A model generated the notes under the pieces. That model was not told the origin of the DNA, did no database searches, and was given only the letters and a program-made list of their open reading frames with translations. From positions 1 to 9,318 of the forward strand of contig JAAVIG010000192.1 of the NCBI GenBank assembly GCA_014796735.1: DNA of 9,318 nt, in the 5' to 3' direction. The position numbers and the translations under genes are program-made. Position 1 is the first letter of the stretch. Every line of letters begins with the position of its first letter. The stretch is from Oscillospiraceae bacterium (GTDB lineage Bacteria; Bacillota; Clostridia; Oscillospirales; Ruminococcaceae). Below, one piece after another: positions 6,459 to 9,318 of the stretch.

Positions 6459-7352
6459 TTATACGGTTTCGATGGTCAGAACGTAGTATCTTGAGGCACC
6501 GGGCAGACAGGTCTGTATTTCGGGCTTATCTCTGAAATCCCCGGTGCAATTCTCGTAATCATCACAGCCGCACCAAGGCTCTATGCAGACAAATCCCGCT
6601 TTCATTCCCGCGGGGGTCCATACGCCCAAGGAAGAAAATCCGTCCCACGAAAGCTTTATGCCTTTGTTTTCGTCGTCAAGCAGGCTTACGCTTTTTGAAG
6701 CAATCCCCCTGAAATACAGCACGTCGTTGTCGAACAGCGAATATGACAGCTTGCATTCATTGCTGTTTTTTAATCTCCACACCGCTCCGCTTTCCTTGAA
6801 CAGTCTTGTTTTAACGTCCAGCACGGGACTGCACACGGTTTCCTTTTCCTGAAATACAAGGCGGTAATCCTCAAAGCTTTTTCCCTTATCGGGGCATGCA
6901 AAGGCGGGGTGAGCGCCGATACAGAACGGCATAGGCACCGAGGTGTTGTTTACCACCTCGTAAATTATTTCAAGCTTGTTTTCCGTAAGCTGATACTGCA
7001 TGGAAAACTTAAATTTAAAGGGAAACATTTTTAAGGTTTCGGCGTTCTCATGAAACGAAAAACAAACTATGCTTTTTTTCGCGTCGCTTTCATAATTTCC
7101 CTCATAAGCAAGCTCAAATTCATTGTCGCGGGCAAAGCCGTGCTTGGTCATATGATATTCTATTCCGTCAATAATGGTTTTTTCTCCTTTAAGACCGCCC
7201 ACCGACGGAAACAGCACAGGCGAGGTTTTTCCCCAGAATACGGGATTGCCCTCCCACATAAGCTCTTTTCCGTTCAGCACCAATGATTTCAGCTCTGCGC
7301 CCTTGCTGTTGATAACGGCTTTTGAGTTTAAACAAGATATTATTTTTTCCAT
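6459..7352 (-). CDS. Aldose 1-epimerase family protein, LacX-like
   Basis: This 297-residue mutarotase-fold protein interconverts alpha and beta anomers of aldoses, or binds a related sugar, in the cytoplasm. Family landmarks are visible: HMTKHGFAR (67-75, His71), CIGAHPAF (144-151, catalytic-type His148) and CIEPWCG (256-262, Glu258, the usual general base). Length fits the LacX branch. GGAGG (7363-7367) lies 10 bases before the ATG at 7352. It lies between GH26 and GH3 on the same strand, so it probably processes sugars released by them; retaining glycosidases release beta anomers. A perfect 8-bp-arm palindrome (7382-7399) and repeat copy 3 occupy its upstream region, so it may be transcribed by read-through from GH26 or from a local regulated promoter I could not define. 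Confidence 0.9.
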   Translation of the reverse strand: MEKIISCLNSKAVINSKGAELKSLVLNGKELMWEGNPVFWGKTSPVLFPSVGGLKGEKTIIDGIEYHMTKHGFARDNEFELAYEGNYESDAKKSIVCFSFHENAETLKMFPFKFKFSMQYQLTENKLEIIYEVVNNTSVPMPFCIGAHPAFACPDKGKSFEDYRLVFQEKETVCSPVLDVKTRLFKESGAVWRLKNSNECKLSYSLFDNDVLYFRGIASKSVSLLDDENKGIKLSWDGFSSLGVWTPAGMKAGFVCIEPWCGCDDYENCTGDFRDKPEIQTCLPGASRYYVLTIETV

Positions 7353-7381
7353 TTTGACAAAACCTCCGCATTCTCAGATCA

Positions 7382-7399
7382 ACCGTAAATTTTTACGGT
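7382..7399. promoter_or_regulatory. Perfect palindrome upstream of the epimerase, operator or hairpin
   Basis: ACCGTAAA and TTTACGGT (8-bp arms, 2-base centre) lie 15 bases upstream of the epimerase ribosome binding site. They sit inside a larger imperfect stem whose outer arms are TTCTCA (7371-7376) and TGAGAA (7405-7410). The compact centre suits a dimeric regulator. As RNA the loop would be tight and no U run follows on the minus strand, so I favour an operator over a terminator. A poor TACTAT -10 (7410-7415) lies just upstream, with no convincing -35. Confidence 0.5.
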
Positions 7400-7417
7400 C
7401 ATTTTGAGAATAGTATT

Positions 7418-7513
7418 TATACCAATCCCTTTTTAAACTGACGTAATACTCCCAGTTTAAAAATGAATTGCACCCAAAACACTAATCCCACAGTTTTAAA
7501 AAGGATTAGTATT
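7418..7513 (-). repeat. Dispersed double-hairpin repeat, copy 3 (96 bp, inverted)
   Basis: This copy has the same length as copy 2 and opposite orientation, with 8 differences in 96 positions. On the minus strand hairpin 1 has an 8-bp stem (ACTAATCC/GGATTAGT). The linker is TTTGGGTGCAAT (plus-strand 7467-7478). Hairpin 2 extends to 17 positions with two non-Watson-Crick pairs. Its left end touches the GH26 coding sequence: the first two bases of the repeat (AA) are the last two of the TAA stop at 7514-7512. Just beyond its right end the flank reads AATACTATT, like the start of copy 1. That may be a remnant of another unit or chance. Confidence 0.9.
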
Positions 7514-8786
7514 AATCGCGGGAAGCTAATTCCGCAAGCTTAAAGAGCAGATCAAGATCTTCGGGAACATTCTTTTCCGTTCCCTCCCACTGCGGCATTT
7601 TGCTCCATGTTATAACGTTTTCGCTTGCCATATATTCCTTTAAAAAATCCTCGGACATACGTTCGGTATTTATATAGGGCATGCCGTTGGAGTCAAGAGT
7701 AGGTGTGGACGAGGTGGCGGCGTAAACGAAATCACCGTACCACGGCATGCTGTAAAGCCATACCGCGCCCTGCTCCTTCATATCCTTTATGTCGGGGATA
7801 TAGCCGCACTCGGAAAGCGTCAGCATTTTTCCGTCATAGGTCATAGCCCTAAGCTCATTGTACTTATTAAGCTGCGCGGAATGATCCTGACGGCTGGGAT
7901 ATACGTCTGTGCCGGTTATATCGTAGGTGTTGGGATTCACCTGAAGTCTTGTATTCTGACCGTTCCATACCCAGATCAGGTTAGTGAGCTTATGATAATT
8001 TTCAAGACGGTCGAAAATAATGTACCAAAGCTTTTTGTACGCGTTTTCGGTGCTTTCGTCCCTGCTGACTCCTCCCCACCAGAACCAGCCGCCCGCCGCT
8101 TCGTGAAGCGGACGCCATATAACGGGTACTCCCGCTTCCTCCATTCGCTGGAGCTGAATGGCGACAAGGTCTATATCGTGTATGATCACTTCGTATTCCT
8201 TTGTACCGGGCGTTACCGCATTCTGTAAAGAGAAGTTGGTGATCTCATCAGAGTAAAAAGCTTTACCCATACCGGGATTGTCTATGTCTTTTGGTACGTT
8301 CCAATGCCATGTCATGGCAACAAGTCCGCTTGATTTTGTATGCCACTCGATAGCGTCGTCAACTTGAGTGTAATCGTCGCTTGTAGTGGAGAAAATAAAG
8401 TCAAAGCCTTTGATAGCGGGCAAATCGTTGGCGTACTTATAGTAAACCGCGTCCTCCATCTGCTTTGTGTTAAACATCTGCTGAGCGGTAATGGTGTTTG
8501 TACCGTAATTTTCTCTAAGATAATTAAACACCTCAATGGTTTTTTTGTTTGCATTTTCCGACACCGGTTTGGAAGGATCGATCTCCTTCGCTTCAAGCTT
8601 CTCCACCAACGCTTCAACATCGGTTTCATAGGCAAGTGCCACATCCATGTCCACATCGCCGAATTCGTCCACCGCAACGGGATTAGACCTGACCTCGGCA
8701 TCCTCGCCGCCGTTGCAGCCGGAAAGAGGAGCGCAAAGCATTGCCGCCGCGAGAAACAATGCGGTAATTTTTTTTATTTTGAGCAT
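7512..8786 (-). CDS. Lipoprotein glycoside hydrolase family 26 (beta-mannanase family)
   Basis: This 424-residue secreted enzyme of the family that mainly contains endo-beta-1,4-mannanases would cleave the mannan backbone at the cell surface. Residues 1-24 form a lipoprotein signal peptide: basic KIKK, a hydrophobic stretch and the lipobox LSGC with Cys24 as lipidation site. A spacer of about 55 residues follows, then the GH26 barrel (about 82-415). Acid/base Glu229 lies in WRPLHEAAGGWFWWG (224-238), the family signature. Nucleophile Glu326 lies in LSECGY (324-329). IWVWNGQ (271-277) is also characteristic. No carbohydrate-binding or dockerin module is present. The start at 8786 is preferred: AAAGGA (8796-8801) lies 9 bases upstream, whereas in-frame ATGs at 8795 and 8828 lie on or before that site. 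It is first in the cluster with epimerase and GH3. The stop codon is completed by repeat copy 3. Confidence 0.93.
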   Translation of the reverse strand: MLKIKKITALFLAAAMLCAPLSGCNGGEDAEVRSNPVAVDEFGDVDMDVALAYETDVEALVEKLEAKEIDPSKPVSENANKKTIEVFNYLRENYGTNTITAQQMFNTKQMEDAVYYKYANDLPAIKGFDFIFSTTSDDYTQVDDAIEWHTKSSGLVAMTWHWNVPKDIDNPGMGKAFYSDEITNFSLQNAVTPGTKEYEVIIHDIDLVAIQLQRMEEAGVPVIWRPLHEAAGGWFWWGGVSRDESTENAYKKLWYIIFDRLENYHKLTNLIWVWNGQNTRLQVNPNTYDITGTDVYPSRQDHSAQLNKYNELRAMTYDGKMLTLSECGYIPDIKDMKEQGAVWLYSMPWYGDFVYAATSSTPTLDSNGMPYINTERMSEDFLKEYMASENVITWSKMPQWEGTEKNVPEDLDLLFKLAELASRD

Positions 8787-8795
8787 CTGTTTCAT

Positions 8796-8801
8796 TCCTT
8801 T
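8796..8801 (-). promoter_or_regulatory. Ribosome binding site fixing the GH26 start
   Basis: AAAGGA on the minus strand lies 9 bases before the ATG at 8786. The in-frame ATG at 8795 directly abuts it and the one at 8828 lies upstream, so both are poorly placed. Confidence 0.8.
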
Positions 8802-8820
8802 CTTTGCTTTCTTTTTTAAC

Positions 8821-8865
8821 ACGGGCAACCGTTACAGCATTTATTTGCTTATTCGGCAAGCCCGT
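8821..8865 (-). promoter_or_regulatory. Structured 5' leader hairpin of the GH26 transcript
   Basis: Nested complementary segments are ACGGGC with GCCCGT (8821-8826/8860-8865), CCG with CGG (8829-8831/8854-8856) and AGCA with TGCT (8836-8839/8846-8849). They form an interrupted hairpin between the predicted transcription start (about 8892) and the ribosome binding site. It could be an RNA control element or an operator; no known riboswitch class is recognised. Confidence 0.45.
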
Positions 8866-8898
8866 ACATTATAAGTTGTTCGCAATTCACTATTGGTA

Positions 8899-8928
8899 AT
8901 TATATCATAATAGCATGTAAAATTGCAA
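8899..8928 (-). promoter_or_regulatory. Promoter of the GH26 cluster
   Basis: On the minus strand TTGCAA (8923-8928) and TATAAT (8899-8904) are separated by 18 bases. An upstream TG one base before the -10 makes it an extended -10. Transcription would start near 8892, giving a leader of about 106 bases. No clear catabolite-responsive element is seen. Confidence 0.75.
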
Positions 8929-9013
8929 TAGATTTTGTTAAATTTGTACATTCTGCACTATTGAGATAATAGTAATTGTTTCAAATATACGTTGAAAAAA
9001 TTTTAAAAAAGTG

Positions 9014-9042
9014 TTGACAAAAAAATTAAGTTATGATATAAT
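9014..9042 (+). promoter_or_regulatory. Consensus promoter of tRNA-Ser
   Basis: TTGACA (9014-9019) and TATAAT (9037-9042) are separated by 17 bases, with TG one base before the -10. This exact consensus fits strong constitutive stable-RNA transcription. The mature tRNA begins 70 bases after the -10. Confidence 0.92.
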
Positions 9043-9111
9043 ATTTTTCGTCAAATGTTTGAAGAAGTTTTATGAATTTGACAAGATATTTTTCAATATC
9101 GACCTTGTTAT

Positions 9112-9202
9112 GGAGATGTCGCCTAGCTGGTCGAGGGCGCATGATTGGAAATCATGTAAACGTGAAAGCGTTTCGAGAGTTCGAATCTCTCCATCTCCGC
9201 CA
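9112..9202 (+). tRNA. tRNA-Ser (anticodon GGA)
   Basis: The acceptor stem GGAGATG (9112-9118) pairs with CATCTCC (9192-9198), followed by discriminator G and an encoded CCA. The anticodon stem CATGA/TCATG encloses the loop TTGGAAA with anticodon GGA (9147-9149), reading UCC and UCU. A long variable arm (about 9157-9175) marks a class II tRNA, as required for serine. The T arm is GAGAG-TTCGAAT-CTCTC. All parts are intact. Confidence 0.97.
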
Positions 9203-9224
9203 TGTAAAAGTAACCAAAAAGATA

Positions 9225-9266
9225 TTATGCCCACAAACGGCTGTACAAAGCCATTTGTGGGCATAA
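9225..9266 (+). terminator. Strong hairpin downstream of tRNA-Ser, probable terminator
   Basis: A 13-bp stem (9225-9237 with 9254-9266) is extended inward by GGC/GCC after one mismatch, with an 8-base loop. What follows is ATCTTGTG rather than a T run, so termination efficiency is uncertain and it may serve in 3' processing. Beyond it, 9267-9318 shows no gene. Confidence 0.6.
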
Positions 9267-9318
9267 ATCTTGTGAAAAACAGGATTGCTGTTCCGTAGAT
9301 ATTTTCGACACAAAAATG

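Larger units (their letters stand above)
8787..9111. other. Intergenic region between GH26 and tRNA-Ser (no gene)
   Basis: This 325-base AT-rich divergent region has no credible coding sequence. It holds the GH26 ribosome binding site, structured leader and promoter on the minus strand, and the tRNA promoter and an approximately 63-base leader on the plus strand. An exact 8-mer, CACTATTG, occurs at 8888-8895 (GH26 start-site region) and 8956-8963 (upstream of its -35). The tRNA leader contains a small GATATT/AATATC hairpin (9085-9100). Nothing recognisable is seen in 8964-9010. Confidence 0.7.

Noticed and set aside
8340..8819. Plus-strand open frame of 159 codons
   Set aside because: It is the antisense shadow of GH26, whose signal peptide, signature motifs and stop codon are clear on the other strand.
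9163..9176. cre-like sequence TGAAAGCGTTTCGA resembling a CcpA operator
   Set aside because: It lies wholly in the variable arm of tRNA-Ser, where the base pairing explains it, and it does not match cre at the 3' end.
9070..9264. Minus-strand open frame of 64 codons reading GDGEIRTLETLSRLHDFQ across the tRNA
   Set aside because: It is the antisense of tRNA-Ser and its terminator hairpin. This translated-tRNA pattern is a familiar source of false protein annotations.

Overview
This looks like a chromosomal segment of a gut-type Clostridia (Firmicutes), probably Ruminococcaceae/Oscillospiraceae-like. The evidence is sigma-A-type promoters (TTGACA, 17 bp, TATAAT), strong AGGAGG-type ribosome binding sites, AT-rich intergenic DNA, an anaerobe's reverse-domain-order rubrerythrin, and a lipoprotein GH26 next to a cytoplasmic GH3. 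The taxon is inferred from gene content only. I see no phage genes, transposase, CRISPR array or plasmid functions.

Left part (1-1946). A double-hairpin repeat (copy 1, 1-116) and a bidirectional terminator precede a minus-strand zinc-ribbon/TM2 membrane protein (230-697). Its promoter carries two 17-bp palindromic operator-like sites. A small XRE-family repressor-like gene (885-1097, plus strand) diverges from it. A shared terminator separates that gene from a convergent reverse rubrerythrin (1172-1714, minus), whose near-perfect promoter overlaps a PerR-box-like sequence. Repeat copy 2 (1835-1930) lies between the rubrerythrin promoter and the next gene.

Middle part (1947-4127). Two minus-strand genes overlap by 17 bases: a 396-residue protein I do not recognise (2809-3999), then a PflX-type radical SAM protein (1947-2825). 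A candidate promoter and a GC-rich leader hairpin lie between them and the glycosidase genes upstream.

Right part (4128-8928, all minus). This is a compact carbohydrate cluster, in transcription order: a secreted lipoprotein GH26 (beta-mannanase family), repeat copy 3, a LacX-like aldose 1-epimerase, and a cytoplasmic GH3 beta-glycosidase. The simplest reading is that GH26 cuts a beta-mannan-type polymer outside the cell, an importer encoded elsewhere brings in oligosaccharides, GH3 trims them, and the mutarotase interconverts sugar anomers. No transporter or dedicated regulator is visible here. At the far right a consensus promoter drives a plus-strand tRNA-Ser(GGA), followed by a strong hairpin.

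The most unusual feature is a dispersed repeat family of about 96-116 bp with three copies in 9.3 kb. Each copy has two hairpins around a conserved 12-base linker, TTTGGGTG(C/T)AAT. The four stem arms of one copy resemble each other, and between copy 1 and copies 2/3 all four arms have changed together while still pairing. One copy supplies the last two bases of the GH26 stop codon.
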